Positions 33,516-43,471 of a stretch of 64,000 nucleotides of DNA are shown in pieces. The position numbers and the translations under genes were made by a program. Every line of letters begins with the position of its first letter. Position 1 is the stretch's first letter. A model generated the notes under the pieces. The model was not told where the DNA came from. It searched no databases and saw nothing but the letters and a program-made list of their open reading frames with translations. The stretch comes from Bradyrhizobium sp. Ce-3 (GTDB lineage: Bacteria; Pseudomonadota; Alphaproteobacteria; Rhizobiales; Xanthobacteraceae), in contig NZ_BQUV01000001.1 in the NCBI RefSeq assembly GCF_022835695.1, positions 1,278,263 through 1,342,262 on the forward strand, in the 5' to 3' direction.

Positions 33516-33771
33516 ATTCAACAACCCCTGGACGGATCACGCTCAAGGGAAATTCGAGCAGGTTCCGCAGCATCGTTGCAGACAGACCGGGGAAATCAAG
33601 GTCCGCAAAAGCGCAGTGCCGCCGCCCCGGAATAGTCGGCGGCGCATCGATCCCCATCCGCTTGACGGAGTACCACCTTTGCGCCGGGTGAGCTGCCGAA
33701 CGCATCTGCTACCGTGACACGGTTTTCCGCCAAATCACGGCGTTCGGACGCCTTTCACATGGAGGTGGACG

Positions 33772-34842
33772 ATGGACGCGCTGTCCGATGTTCGGTTCGA
33801 AGTCTTCAGTACGTGCCCGCAATCCAGCGCAGTCCCAGCCGCGGACTATGTCGAACGGGTGCAGGCCGTCGCCCGCTGGAGTGAAGAGGCGGGCTGCAAG
33901 GGGATCCTGGTCTATACCGAGAATTCGCTGGTCGATCCCTGGCTGGTCTCGCAGGTCATCCTGCAGAGCACCAGGGAGCTCTGTCCGCTGGTCGCAGTGC
34001 AGCCGGTCTACATGCATCCATACAGCGTCGCCAAGATGGTGAGTTCGCTCGCGCATATGTACGGACGCCGGCTCTATCTGAACATGGTCGCGGGCGGGTA
34101 TACGACCGAGCTTGCGGCGCTCGGCGATGCGACGCCGCACGACAAGCGATACGCCAGGCTCGTCGAGTACACCGGCATCATCAAGCTGCTGCTCGAGAAC
34201 ACCGAGCCGGTGACATTCGAAGGGGAATCCCACGTCATCCGCAATCTCAGGATGACGCCACAGCTGCCGCCGGAGCTGCAGCCCGGCGTGTTCGTGTCGG
34301 GCTCCTCGGAAGCAGGGCTCGCGGCCGCCAAGGCGCTCGGCGCGACGCCGGTGAGATATCCGAAGCCGGCCGCGGAGTACGGCCAGGCGGATGCCGCCGA
34401 CTGCACCGGCTCGGGCATCCGCGTCGGCATCATCGCCCGCGCCAGCGCCGAGGAGGCCTGGCAGGTCGCGCATGCGCGCTTCCCGACCGACAGGAAGGGG
34501 CAGCTGGCGCACAAGCTCGCCATGAAGGTCTCGGATTCGGCGTGGCACAAGCAGATGTCCGATCTCGCGGCCGAGACGGCCGCGCAGGACACGCCCTATT
34601 GGCTGGTGCCGTTCGAGAACTACAAGACGTTCTGCCCGTATCTGGTCGGCGACTACGAGGTCGTCTCCGACGAGCTCGCACGCTACGGCGCGGTCGGCTA
34701 CGAAACGTTCATCCTGGACATCCCGCCCAGCCGCGAGGAACTGATCCATACGGGCGAGGTCTTCCGGTTGGCGCTGACGAAGGCCCGGCGTCTGAAGTCG
34801 TTCGCGCTTCGCGATCCGGCGCGTCCGGGCCTTGCAGGCTAG
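33772..34842 (+). CDS. LLM-class flavin-dependent oxidoreductase
   Basis: A 356-residue protein with the bacterial-luciferase-like barrel (FMNH2/O2 monooxygenases such as SsuD). Recognisable parts are VARWSEEAGCKGILVYTENSLVDPWLVSQVIL near residue 32, LYLNMVAGGYTTELAALGD (the NMVAG segment of SsuD-like enzymes), RLVEYTGIIKLLL, and the C-terminal YGAVGYETFILDIPPSREEL. GGAGGTGG gives an ideal ribosome binding site. It heads the five-gene plus-strand run and would oxidise the carrier-bound or released amino-acid-derived intermediate, by N- or C-hydroxylation; the exact step is inference. Confidence 0.85.
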   Translation: MDALSDVRFEVFSTCPQSSAVPAADYVERVQAVARWSEEAGCKGILVYTENSLVDPWLVSQVILQSTRELCPLVAVQPVYMHPYSVAKMVSSLAHMYGRRLYLNMVAGGYTTELAALGDATPHDKRYARLVEYTGIIKLLLENTEPVTFEGESHVIRNLRMTPQLPPELQPGVFVSGSSEAGLAAAKALGATPVRYPKPAAEYGQADAADCTGSGIRVGIIARASAEEAWQVAHARFPTDRKGQLAHKLAMKVSDSAWHKQMSDLAAETAAQDTPYWLVPFENYKTFCPYLVGDYEVVSDELARYGAVGYETFILDIPPSREELIHTGEVFRLALTKARRLKSFALRDPARPGLAG

Positions 34843-34861
34843 GCCAGACGAGGATCGGTCG

Positions 34862-36469
34862 ATGGAGTTGCGCGCGGACGGATCACGGCGGGGGTTGTGG
34901 ACGGGCTTCCTGCGCTCGGCGACGCTGTTTCCCGACCGTCCTGCCGTCGTGGCGCAGGGCGGATCGCTGTCGTACCGGCAGCTTCGCGCGATTGCCGTGC
35001 GCGTCGCGGCCTGCATCCAGGCCCATCGCGAAGCATCATGGACGCCTCTCACCGCGGTGTTCGCGCATCGCAGCACGACCGCATTTGCCGGCGTACTCGG
35101 ATCGCTGCTGGCCGGACACGGCTACGTGCCGCTGAACCGCACGTTCCCGGTCGAACGCAGCAGGTCGATGTTGGTCCGGTCGGAATGCCGCTCGATCATC
35201 GTCGACGCGGAATCCCTGCCGCAGATGGACGCGCTCATGGAGGGCGTGGACGAACCACTGCTCGTGATCGCGCCCGGTCTCGAGGACCCGCGCCCCTATC
35301 GCGAACGATGGCCTCGGCACGCCGTGGTCGGGGCCGCCGATCTCGAAGCCTACGCCGACTGGCGCGAGCCGGACGCGTGCCGGGACGCGATCGCCTATCT
35401 GCTGTTCACGTCCGGCAGCACCGGAGTCCCGAAAGGCGTGATGGTCGCGCACCGCAACGTCACGGCCTATGTCGATCATGCCGTGGAGCGCTTCGCCATC
35501 ACGGAACAGGATATCGTCTCGCAGACCTTCGACATGACGTTCGACCTGTCGGCGTCCGACATGTTCGTGGCGTGGGAGCGCGGCGCGTGCGTGTGCTGCC
35601 CCTCGCAGAAGACGCTGCTCAATCCGGGCCGGTTCATCCGCGAGCAAGGGCTGACGGTCTGGTTCTCGGTGCCCTCGATGGTGGCGCTGATGAAGCAGTG
35701 CGGTCTGCTGAAGCCGGGAGGGTTTCCCTCGCTGAGGCTGAGCCTGTTCTGCGGCGAGCCGCTGCCGATCAGCAGCGTCGAGGCCTGGACGGTGGCCGCG
35801 CCGAACAGCGTCGTGGAGAACATCTACGGCCCCACCGAGCTGACCATCGCGTGCACCGGCTACCGATGGGAACCGAAGCATGCGTCGGCCGAGTCGGAGA
35901 TGGGTATCGTGCCGATCGGCGCGCCATTCCCGGGCATGAACGTGCTCGTCGTCGACGAGCAGCTGGACGAGGTTGGGCCGGGCGCGGACGGTGAACTGCT
36001 GATGAGCGGTCCGCAGATGTCGCTCGGCTATTGGAAGGATCCCGCAAAGACCGCAGCGGCCTTTGTCGTGCCGCCGGGACGGACGGAGGTGTTCTACCGC
36101 ACCGGCGATCGGGTGCGCCGGCCCACCGGCGATAGCCCCCTCACCCATCTCGGCCGCATGGATTCCCAGGTGAAGGTCCTCGGCCACCGGGTGGAGCTCG
36201 GCGAGGTCGAGGCAGTGGTGCGCGAGGCCTCCGGCGTCGACGGCGTGGTGGCGATCGGCTGGCCCATCACGGCGAGCGGCTATGGCGGCATCGAAGTGCT
36301 GATCGAAGGCGGCCCGGTGGATCTCGACGCGCTTCGCGCAGCGGTCGCCGCCCGGCTGCCGGACTACATGGTGCCCCGACGATGGCACGTCCGCAGCCGG
36401 TTGCCCCGCAACGCCAACGGCAAATACGACCGCAAGGCCATGCCCGCGGTGATGGGAGACAGTCAATGA
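34862..36469 (+). CDS. Free-standing amino-acid adenylation enzyme (DltA/NRPS A-domain-like)
   Basis: A 535-residue ANL-superfamily ligase. ATG 34862 is chosen over an upstream TTG that overlaps the previous gene. Core motifs are A3 YLLFTSGSTGVPKGVMVAHRN, A4 FDLSASDMF, A5 NIYGPTELT, A7 YRTGDRVRR, A8 GRMDSQVKVLGHRVELGEVE and A10 NANGKYDRKA with the catalytic Lys. The Asp of FDLS matches the residue that holds the alpha-amino group in amino-acid-activating domains; the F-D-L-S-x-x-D pattern recalls DltA. There is no fused carrier or condensation domain. The next gene overlaps it by 4 bp and encodes the probable carrier. Confidence 0.87.
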   Translation: MELRADGSRRGLWTGFLRSATLFPDRPAVVAQGGSLSYRQLRAIAVRVAACIQAHREASWTPLTAVFAHRSTTAFAGVLGSLLAGHGYVPLNRTFPVERSRSMLVRSECRSIIVDAESLPQMDALMEGVDEPLLVIAPGLEDPRPYRERWPRHAVVGAADLEAYADWREPDACRDAIAYLLFTSGSTGVPKGVMVAHRNVTAYVDHAVERFAITEQDIVSQTFDMTFDLSASDMFVAWERGACVCCPSQKTLLNPGRFIREQGLTVWFSVPSMVALMKQCGLLKPGGFPSLRLSLFCGEPLPISSVEAWTVAAPNSVVENIYGPTELTIACTGYRWEPKHASAESEMGIVPIGAPFPGMNVLVVDEQLDEVGPGADGELLMSGPQMSLGYWKDPAKTAAAFVVPPGRTEVFYRTGDRVRRPTGDSPLTHLGRMDSQVKVLGHRVELGEVEAVVREASGVDGVVAIGWPITASGYGGIEVLIEGGPVDLDALRAAVAARLPDYMVPRRWHVRSRLPRNANGKYDRKAMPAVMGDSQ

Positions 36470-36747
36470 ATGGTCCGACCCCGGACGACGTCCGCTCGTT
36501 CTTCGGCGCCTTCCTCAACCGCAAGCTGGAAGACCGCGGACAGCGTCCGCTGCGCGATCTCCCCGACGACTATGATTTGCTGCTGTCGGGTGCGCTGGAT
36601 TCGCTGGGCTTCGTCGAGATGATGATGGCGGCCGGCGAGCACTTCGACCGGGAGATCGATTTCGAGAACCTCGACCCGGAACAGATGACGCTGATCGGCG
36701 CGCTGTGCCAGTTCGTCTCGGCCCAATTGAGGCCGCATCCGTCATGA
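36466..36747 (+). CDS. Acyl/peptidyl carrier protein
   Basis: A 93-residue free-standing carrier protein. The phosphopantetheine site is Ser46 in LLSGALDSLGFVEMM, which matches the D-S-L motif. The helices before and after (VRSFFGAFLNRKLEDR and TLIGALCQFVSAQL) fit the four-helix fold. The protein is acidic, as expected. ATG 36466 overlaps the TGA of the adenylation gene (ATGA), and its own TGA overlaps the next ATG, so adenylation enzyme, carrier and transferase are translationally coupled. No phosphopantetheinyl transferase is in the window. Confidence 0.9.
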   Translation: MNGPTPDDVRSFFGAFLNRKLEDRGQRPLRDLPDDYDLLLSGALDSLGFVEMMMAAGEHFDREIDFENLDPEQMTLIGALCQFVSAQLRPHPS

Positions 36748-37979
36748 CGTACGCCAAGAGCCACGTCACCGACGTCCTGCTTCCGTTGCTGAAGCCGCGG
36801 CCGGAGCCGGTGGCCAGCCACGTCGAGCCGGACCTGCTTGCCAGGCCGTTGTCTCCGGCGAGGCAGCGCGAAGTGCGGTTCTCGGACTTCGAGGCCGTCG
36901 CAGACCTGAAGGAGCGCTACGGCCTGCCGAAGGACAACCCGGAGAACTGGCACCGGCTGTGGCGGCAGAACCCGGTGCTGGCGGCGACCGGGTCGCAGCC
37001 CGGCATGGGCTGGGTGCTCGAGACCGAGGCGGGCATCGTCGGCTATCAGGGCAGCCTGCCGCTGCTCTACCGGCTCGGAGACCGTACGCTGGTTGGCGCG
37101 GTCGGCACCGGCCTCGCCATCGATCCGGCCTACCGCGCACGCGGCATCGGGCTTCTGACCGCGTTCTTCCGGCAGCCCGGCGTCGATCTCGCCTTCGTGA
37201 CGTTCGCAATCGAATCCGCCGTCAAGCTGTCGAAGGCGCTGCAGGGGCGGACGCTGGCGCAGCCCGACTTCGCCAAGGTGCTGTTCTGGGTGCTGGACCC
37301 GCCTCGGTTTGCGCAGACGCTGGCGTCGAAGCTTCGCCTTTCGGGCGGAACCGCCGCGATCGCGAGCGCGCTCGGCGCGACGGTTCTGCGGGCCGACATG
37401 GGACTGCGCCGCGGGCCCGGACGATCTTCCGGAGGACCGCGCGATGACGGGTTTGACGTCGCCGCAATCGACGTCAACGAGATCGGCGACGAGTTCGAGG
37501 ATCTGTGGCGGCGCAAGCTCGCCGAGGAACCGCGGCTGATGGCGGACCGCGGCGCCGCTTCGCTGCGCTGGCACTTCACCATCCCCGGCGGCACATCGCG
37601 CGCCGCCGTGCTGCGCTGCCGCCGGGCCGGTCGTCTGGCAGGCTACGCCATCCTGGAGCATTCGACCGACCGCAAGACCGGCCTGCGCCGCGCGATGCTG
37701 GCCGACATCCTGGCGGAACAGGACGATCCGGCGGTGACCGAGGCGCTGCTCGAGGCGGCCTACGCCAACGCCGTCGCCGCCGGCGACGACTTCTTCGAGG
37801 TGGTGGGACTGCCCGCGCATGTGCGGCGGATCCTGATGCGCTGGAGGCCTTATGTCAGGACCTATCCGACCGATCCGCTGATCTACCGGACCGGAGACGA
37901 GCCCCTCGGCCGGTTCCTCGCCGATGGCAACGGCTGGTACGCCGGCCCGATGGACGGCGATACGACGCTACTGCCGTAG
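36744..37979 (+). CDS. Two-lobed GNAT-family acyltransferase
   Basis: A 411-residue transferase with two GNAT-like halves. The first half has the acyl-donor motif VGAVGTGLAIDPAYRARGIGLLTAFF near residues 118-143 (R-x-R-G-I-G in place of Q/R-x-x-G-x-G/A). The second half (LRCRRAGRLAGYAILEHS, LLEAAYANAVAAGDDFFEVVGL) resembles a C-terminal GNAT lobe without an obvious second acyl loop. Its start overlaps the stop of the carrier gene by 4 bp. In this context it probably takes an aminoacyl or acyl group from the carrier protein and places it on an amine or hydroxyl, replacing an NRPS condensation domain or DltB. This is inference. Confidence 0.8.
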   Translation: MTYAKSHVTDVLLPLLKPRPEPVASHVEPDLLARPLSPARQREVRFSDFEAVADLKERYGLPKDNPENWHRLWRQNPVLAATGSQPGMGWVLETEAGIVGYQGSLPLLYRLGDRTLVGAVGTGLAIDPAYRARGIGLLTAFFRQPGVDLAFVTFAIESAVKLSKALQGRTLAQPDFAKVLFWVLDPPRFAQTLASKLRLSGGTAAIASALGATVLRADMGLRRGPGRSSGGPRDDGFDVAAIDVNEIGDEFEDLWRRKLAEEPRLMADRGAASLRWHFTIPGGTSRAAVLRCRRAGRLAGYAILEHSTDRKTGLRRAMLADILAEQDDPAVTEALLEAAYANAVAAGDDFFEVVGLPAHVRRILMRWRPYVRTYPTDPLIYRTGDEPLGRFLADGNGWYAGPMDGDTTLLP

Positions 37980-38042
37980 CCGGCGGGGCGACCGCTCGCT
38001 GCATCGCAACGGTTGCGCGCTTCTGTGAAAGGGAAGTTGACC

Positions 38043-39017
38043 ATGACGTCCGTCGATATGCTCAAGCGCCAATACGAGGCATTTCCCTACCCCACCAATA
38101 CGTCAAGCAATGGCGGCTACCGGGAGCTGGTCAATCTCATGAAGTTGCTGCGTCTGGATTGCGGGTACCACCTGCAGCGAAGGCGAATTCTCGATGCGGG
38201 CACCGGCACCGGCTTGCGGTTGCTGGAGCTCGCCGCGGCATTTCCTGACAACGACTATGTCGGGATCGACTATTCGGAAAACTCGATTGCCTGCGCGGAG
38301 CGCGCCAAGCAAGCATTCCCCGCTGCGCCGGTTTCGTTCCGGGTCGGAGATATCATGGCCGCGGACCCGCAAGGCGGACCATTCGATGTGATCCTGTGCA
38401 TGGGCGTGCTGCATCATCTGCAACGTCCCGCCGAAGCGATCGAGCGGCTGTCCCGCCTCCTCACCAGCCGCGGCGTGCTCATCTTTTACGTGTACGGGGA
38501 ATACGGCTCTGGAGAGCGATTGCGCAGGAAGCGGCTGCTCGGTCACCTGCACGGCCAGGACCAAGTGGGGCAGAAGATCGAATCGGCAAAACGCCTCGGA
38601 TTCACCGACTTCCCGTACGGATGGGCGGTTCAAGATCCGACCGACGTCGATCCCATGATCGTCGACGCCTATATCAACCACTACGAGGTTCTGTACACGC
38701 TCGAGACCATCGGGAAATTGGTTTCGAACAGTCTTGCGGCGTGCGTGCCTTACGGCTTCACGTTGGAGCGCAATGGCCTGTTGGTGGAATCGAGGCTCGA
38801 CGCCCGCTTTGCAATGCCGGTCGCGCGCACCGATCCGCGAAGCAAGCTCAATTCGCCTGATCTCGAAGAGGTCTACGCCAGATTGCCCAAACGCCAGCAA
38901 CTGCTCGTTCTCGAGGATTTATACGCGCCGGCAGGCTACACGATGCTGGCACACAACGGGGGATTCCTCGGCGAAGTCAGCCGGCCCGAACGGCTCACTG
39001 CGAATGCCTGGCAGTGA
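38043..39017 (+). CDS. Class I SAM-dependent methyltransferase
   Basis: A 324-residue methyltransferase. ATG 38043 has AAGGGAAG upstream; the frame is open from 38013. The N-terminal LKRQYEAFPYPTNTSSNGG is a motif seen in a subset of methyltransferases in natural-product and surface-glycan clusters. Motif I is RILDAGTGTGLRLLELA, motif II has VGIDYSENSIACAERA, and ILCMGVLHHLQRPAEAIERL is the post-motif helix. A C-terminal extension of about 100 residues (YGFTLERNGLLVESRLDARF, LPKRQQLLVLEDLYAPAGYT) lies outside the standard fold. It begins 63 bases after the GNAT gene and is the last gene of the run. The acceptor is unknown. Confidence 0.85.
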   Translation: MTSVDMLKRQYEAFPYPTNTSSNGGYRELVNLMKLLRLDCGYHLQRRRILDAGTGTGLRLLELAAAFPDNDYVGIDYSENSIACAERAKQAFPAAPVSFRVGDIMAADPQGGPFDVILCMGVLHHLQRPAEAIERLSRLLTSRGVLIFYVYGEYGSGERLRRKRLLGHLHGQDQVGQKIESAKRLGFTDFPYGWAVQDPTDVDPMIVDAYINHYEVLYTLETIGKLVSNSLAACVPYGFTLERNGLLVESRLDARFAMPVARTDPRSKLNSPDLEEVYARLPKRQQLLVLEDLYAPAGYTMLAHNGGFLGEVSRPERLTANAWQ

Positions 39018-39062
39018 TCCCTTTCGCGACCTCCTCGCGGTGACGCAGTCCGACCGCGTCGC

Positions 39063-40145
39063 CTAAAGCGCCGCCAGCACGGCCTTCGCGACATCGGCGG
39101 TGCCGTTGCTGCCGCCGAACTCGAACGGCTTGATGCCGCCGGCATAGACCTTGTCGACCGCGCGCTCGATCCGCTCTCCGGCTTCGGCAGCGCCTTCGAG
39201 ACCGTGCTTGTCGGCGAACCAGTCCAGCATCATCGCCGTCGACAGGATCATCGCGGTCGGGTTGGCCTTGCCCTGCCCCATGATGTCGGGCGCGGTGCCG
39301 TGACACGGCTGAAACACCGCATAGCGATCACCGATATCGGCCGACGGCGCCATGCCCATGCCGCCGATCAGGCCGGCGGTGAGATCGGACAGGATGTCGC
39401 CGAACATGTTCTCGGTCACCATGACGTCAAAATCCCAGGGACGCTTCACCAGCGCGGCCGCGGTCGCGTCGATGTAGAGATGGTCGGCCCTGACCTCAGG
39501 ATGGCGCTTCGCGGTCTCGTCGAAGATGTTGCGGAAGAATGCGAACGCCTTGAACACGTTCGCCTTGTCGACGCAGGTCAGCCCGCCATTGGCCCTGCCG
39601 CGCGCCTTGCGGCGTTCGGCAAGCCGGAACGAGAATTCGAACAGCCGCTCCGAGGTGTGACGTGTGATCACCATGGTCTCGCGCGCCTCGCGGTCGGTGA
39701 CGACGCCCTTGCCCATCGAAGCGAACAGGCCCTCGGTCGATTCCCTGATCACGACGAGGTCGATGCCCTTCTGGTCGGCGCCGACGATCGTGCTGCTGAC
39801 GCCCGGGATCAATCGCGCCGGCCGTACTCCGGCATAGAGATCGAAGATCATGCGCAGTTCGATCTGCGGCGCGATCTCGGTGTTGTCGGGATAGCGCACC
39901 GACGGCAGGCCGCAGGCGCCGAGCAGGATCGCGTCGGCCTCCTCGCACAGCCGGATCGTGCTCTCCGGCATCGACTTGCCGGTCTCCTTGTAGTGGCCGG
40001 CACCGGCCGGGGCCTCGGTGAAACGGAATTTGAGATCCGTGGTCGCTTCGATCTTGCGCAGCACGTCGAGCGCCGGCGCCATCACCTCGGGGCCGATGCC
40101 GTCGCCGCCGAGGACTGCGATGTGGAGTGCGTTGTTGGCGGACAT
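39063..40145 (-). CDS. Isopropylmalate/tartrate dehydrogenase family enzyme
   Basis: A 360-residue NAD-dependent beta-hydroxyacid oxidative decarboxylase. Marks are VLGGDGIGPEVMAPALDVL, ILLGACGLPSVR, the ESTEGLFAS loop, CVDKANVFKAFAFFRNIF with the catalytic Lys, VMVTENMFGDILSDLTAGLIGGMGMAPSA with metal Asp residues, and FQPCHGTAPDIMGQGKANPTAMILS. The ESTEG segment differs from the usual LeuB loop, and the chain resembles LeuB-like paralogues or tartrate/D-malate dehydrogenases. No leu genes are adjacent, so a side-pathway role is more likely than leucine synthesis. It is convergent with the methyltransferase gene. Confidence 0.84.
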   Translation of the reverse strand: MSANNALHIAVLGGDGIGPEVMAPALDVLRKIEATTDLKFRFTEAPAGAGHYKETGKSMPESTIRLCEEADAILLGACGLPSVRYPDNTEIAPQIELRMIFDLYAGVRPARLIPGVSSTIVGADQKGIDLVVIRESTEGLFASMGKGVVTDREARETMVITRHTSERLFEFSFRLAERRKARGRANGGLTCVDKANVFKAFAFFRNIFDETAKRHPEVRADHLYIDATAAALVKRPWDFDVMVTENMFGDILSDLTAGLIGGMGMAPSADIGDRYAVFQPCHGTAPDIMGQGKANPTAMILSTAMMLDWFADKHGLEGAAEAGERIERAVDKVYAGGIKPFEFGGSNGTADVAKAVLAAL

Positions 40146-40179
40146 GGAAATCTCCGGAATCGGCAGGAAACATTGTGCC

Positions 40180-40293
40180 CGTCATTGCGAGCGAAGCGAA
40201 GCAATCCATGCCGCTGCTGCGGAGATATGGATTGCTTCGTCGCGTCAGTGCAAAATTGCTTTGCAATTTTGTCACGAGCTCCTCGCAATGACG
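40180..40293. repeat. Long palindromic repeat, family B copy 2
   Basis: CGTCATTGCGAGCGAAGCG and CTCGCAATGACG bound the element, with AAGCAATCCAT and ATGGATTGCTTCGTCG inside, as in 19968-20080. The centre differs and includes a local GCAAAATTG/CAATTTTG hairpin. It separates the dehydrogenase gene from the alcohol dehydrogenase gene. Confidence 0.85.
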
Positions 40294-40309
40294 GATGGGC
40301 CGAACCGCC

Positions 40310-41380
40310 TTACGGCGTCAGCACCGCGCGTCCGACGAGCTGGCCCTTTTGCAGGTTGGTCAGCGCCTCGTTCGCCTTGGCGAGCGGCATCGGCGTCACC
40401 GGGATCGCCGGGATCTTCTTGGTCCGCACCAGGTCGAGCAGTTCCTGCGTCTCGCGCAGATTGCCGACATAGCTGCCCTGGATGGTGACCGCCTTGATCG
40501 GGATCAGCGGCAGCGCCCAGGTCGCGCCGCCGCCGAACAGGCCGACGATCACGAGCTTGCCGCCCTTGGTCAGGCAGTCGAAGCCGAGCTGCGAGGTCTG
40601 GGCGTTGCCGACCAGGTCGATCGCGGCGCGGATCGGCTGGCCGGCCTTCTTGATGAGTTGCTCCAGCGCATCGGGCGCCTTGCCGTCGACGGTCGCGAGC
40701 GCACCGGCGGCCTCGGCCGCCTCGCGCTTCCTGGCGTCGATATCGACCACGATCGCACCCTTGCCGCCCATCGCCTTCAGCAGCGACAGCGCCATCAGGC
40801 CGAGACCGCCGGCGCCGAAGATCACGATCGGCGTGTCGAGATCGTTCTCGACCTTCTTCAGCGCGCTGTAGGTCGTGACGCCTGAGCAGGCGTAAGGCGC
40901 GGCGGTGACGGGATCGAGCCCTTGCAGGTTCAGCAGATATTTCGGGTGCGGCACCGTCATGTGATCGGCGTAGCCGCCGTCGCAATAGACGCCGAGCGCA
41001 TTCGGCTTGATCGCGCACATGTTCTCGTCGCCGCCGAGGCAGGTCGGGCATTTGCCGCAACCGAGCCAGGGATAGGCCAGCGCGACGTCGCCGACCTTGA
41101 GGCCGCCCTTGTCGGCGTCCTTGACGTCGGGCCCGAAGGCGACGATCTCGCCAACCGTCTCGTGGCCCATCGTGCGCGGCAGCGAGACGCCGCGATCCTT
41201 CAGCGACAGCGGCTTGCGGCCATGGCCGAGATCGTAGCCGCCCTCCCAGATGTGCAGGTCACTGTGGCAGACGCCGGCGGCCTTCACCTTGATCAGCACC
41301 TGCGTGCCGGACGGCTGCGGCGTCGGCTGATCGACCTCTTTCAAGGGGGCGTTGAAATCGACGACCTGGAAACTCTTCAT
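40310..41380 (-). CDS. Zinc-dependent alcohol dehydrogenase
   Basis: A 356-residue medium-chain alcohol dehydrogenase. The frame opens with a GTG at 41422, but ATG 41380 follows GGGAG and gives MKSFQVVDFNAPLKEVDQP. Catalytic zinc ligands are in AGVCHSDLHIWEGG and MGHETVGEIVAFGPD. The structural zinc lobe is intact (WLGCGKCPTCLGGDENMC). The NAD motif IVIFGAGGLGLMALSL precedes the acidic VVDIDARKR. The insertion YDLGHGRKPLSLKDRGVSLPRT is long for the family and resembles enzymes annotated as alcohol dehydrogenases in Bradyrhizobium. The substrate is unknown. It appears to be transcribed alone. Confidence 0.88.
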   Translation of the reverse strand: MKSFQVVDFNAPLKEVDQPTPQPSGTQVLIKVKAAGVCHSDLHIWEGGYDLGHGRKPLSLKDRGVSLPRTMGHETVGEIVAFGPDVKDADKGGLKVGDVALAYPWLGCGKCPTCLGGDENMCAIKPNALGVYCDGGYADHMTVPHPKYLLNLQGLDPVTAAPYACSGVTTYSALKKVENDLDTPIVIFGAGGLGLMALSLLKAMGGKGAIVVDIDARKREAAEAAGALATVDGKAPDALEQLIKKAGQPIRAAIDLVGNAQTSQLGFDCLTKGGKLVIVGLFGGGATWALPLIPIKAVTIQGSYVGNLRETQELLDLVRTKKIPAIPVTPMPLAKANEALTNLQKGQLVGRAVLTP

Positions 41381-41519
41381 CGCTGTTCTCCCGAAGCTTG
41401 TTCTTGCGGCGGACCTTGCCACGCCTGCCCGCGCGGGACAAACGCTGATGACCCCATTTCGCGCAAGCCGCCATGCGGCTCGATCGAGGGCCAGGGACCT
41501 ATTTCAGACAGAGCCCTGT

Positions 41520-42484
41520 TCAGACCAGCGGATGATGGCACGCCGCGAACTGGCCGGACGCAACCAGGCGCAATTCCGGCACCTCGCTCGAACAGCGCGC
41601 ATCGGCCCGCGGGCAGCGGGTACGGAAGCGGCAGCCGGAGGGCGGCGCGATCGGCGACGGCGGCTCGCCGACCGGCACGCTCTGGGTCGGGCGGACATCC
41701 GGATCCGGCACCGGGATCGCTTCGATCAGCAGCGCGGTATAGGGATGCGCGGGGCGCGCGAACAGCTGTTCCGACGGACCGACCTCGCAGAGCCGGCCGA
41801 GATACATCACCGCGACGCGATCCGAGACCGCCTTCACCACCGCGAGGTCATGGGCGATGAACAGCAGGGTCAGGCCGTAGCGCGCCTTCATCTCCTCCAG
41901 CAGATTGAGGATCTGGGCACGGATCGAGACGTCGAGCGCGGATACCGGCTCGTCGCAGATCACGAATTCCGGATTGAGCACCAGCGAGCGCGCGATGCAG
42001 ATGCGTTGGCACTGTCCGCCGGAGAATTCATGCGGCAGGCGGCCGCTCACCAGCGCCGGATCGAGGCCGACCGCCGATAGCACCTCGCTGACGCGCCGCT
42101 TGCGCTCCTCGGGATCCTTGACGCCCGCGATCACCAGCGGCTCGGCGACGATATCGCCGATCCGCCGCCGCGGATTGAGCGAGGCGATCGGGTCCTGAAA
42201 GATCAGCTGCACGCGCCGGCGCATCTTGCGCAGCGGCTCGCCCTTCAGCGTGGTGAGATCGTGGCCGTCGAACAGCACCTTGCCGGAGACGGCCTGGCGC
42301 AATTGCAGCACGGCACGGCCGAGCGTGGACTTGCCGCAGCCGGATTCGCCGACCAGCCCCAGCGTCTCGCCGCGCGCGATCTCGAGGCTGACGTCTGAGA
42401 CGGCATGGATGGTCTTGCCTCCTACCGAATATTCGACGACGAGGTTTTCCACTTTCATCAGCGGATTGGGTGCAGCCTGCAGCA

Positions 42485-42488
<4 letters not shown>
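41520..42488 (-). CDS. Dipeptide/oligopeptide ABC transporter ATP-binding protein (DppF-like)
   Basis: A 322-residue ATPase, the second of the pair in this importer. Walker A is GLVGESGCGKSTLGRAVLQL, the signature FSGGQCQRICIARSL, Walker B EFVICDEPVSALD and the switch His in LLFIAHDLAVV. The C-terminal oligopeptide-transporter extension with its FeS-type cysteines is visible (PSGCRFRTRCPRADARCSSEVPELR). ATGA overlaps the preceding ATPase gene. In binding-protein operons of this class the imported substrate may be a di- or oligopeptide, a glutathione-like compound or nickel-chelates. Confidence 0.9.

Positions 42489-43467
<979 letters not shown>

Positions 43468-43471
<4 letters not shown>

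Noticed and set aside
31746-39017. Saxitoxin-like pathway, because carbamoyltransferase, ACP, GNAT and methyltransferase functions all occur in both
   Set aside because: The SxtA protein fuses methyltransferase, GNAT and ACP with an aminotransferase, and the sxt cluster has an amidinotransferase and dioxygenases. Here the genes are separate, an amino-acid adenylation enzyme is present and the other sxt functions are absent.
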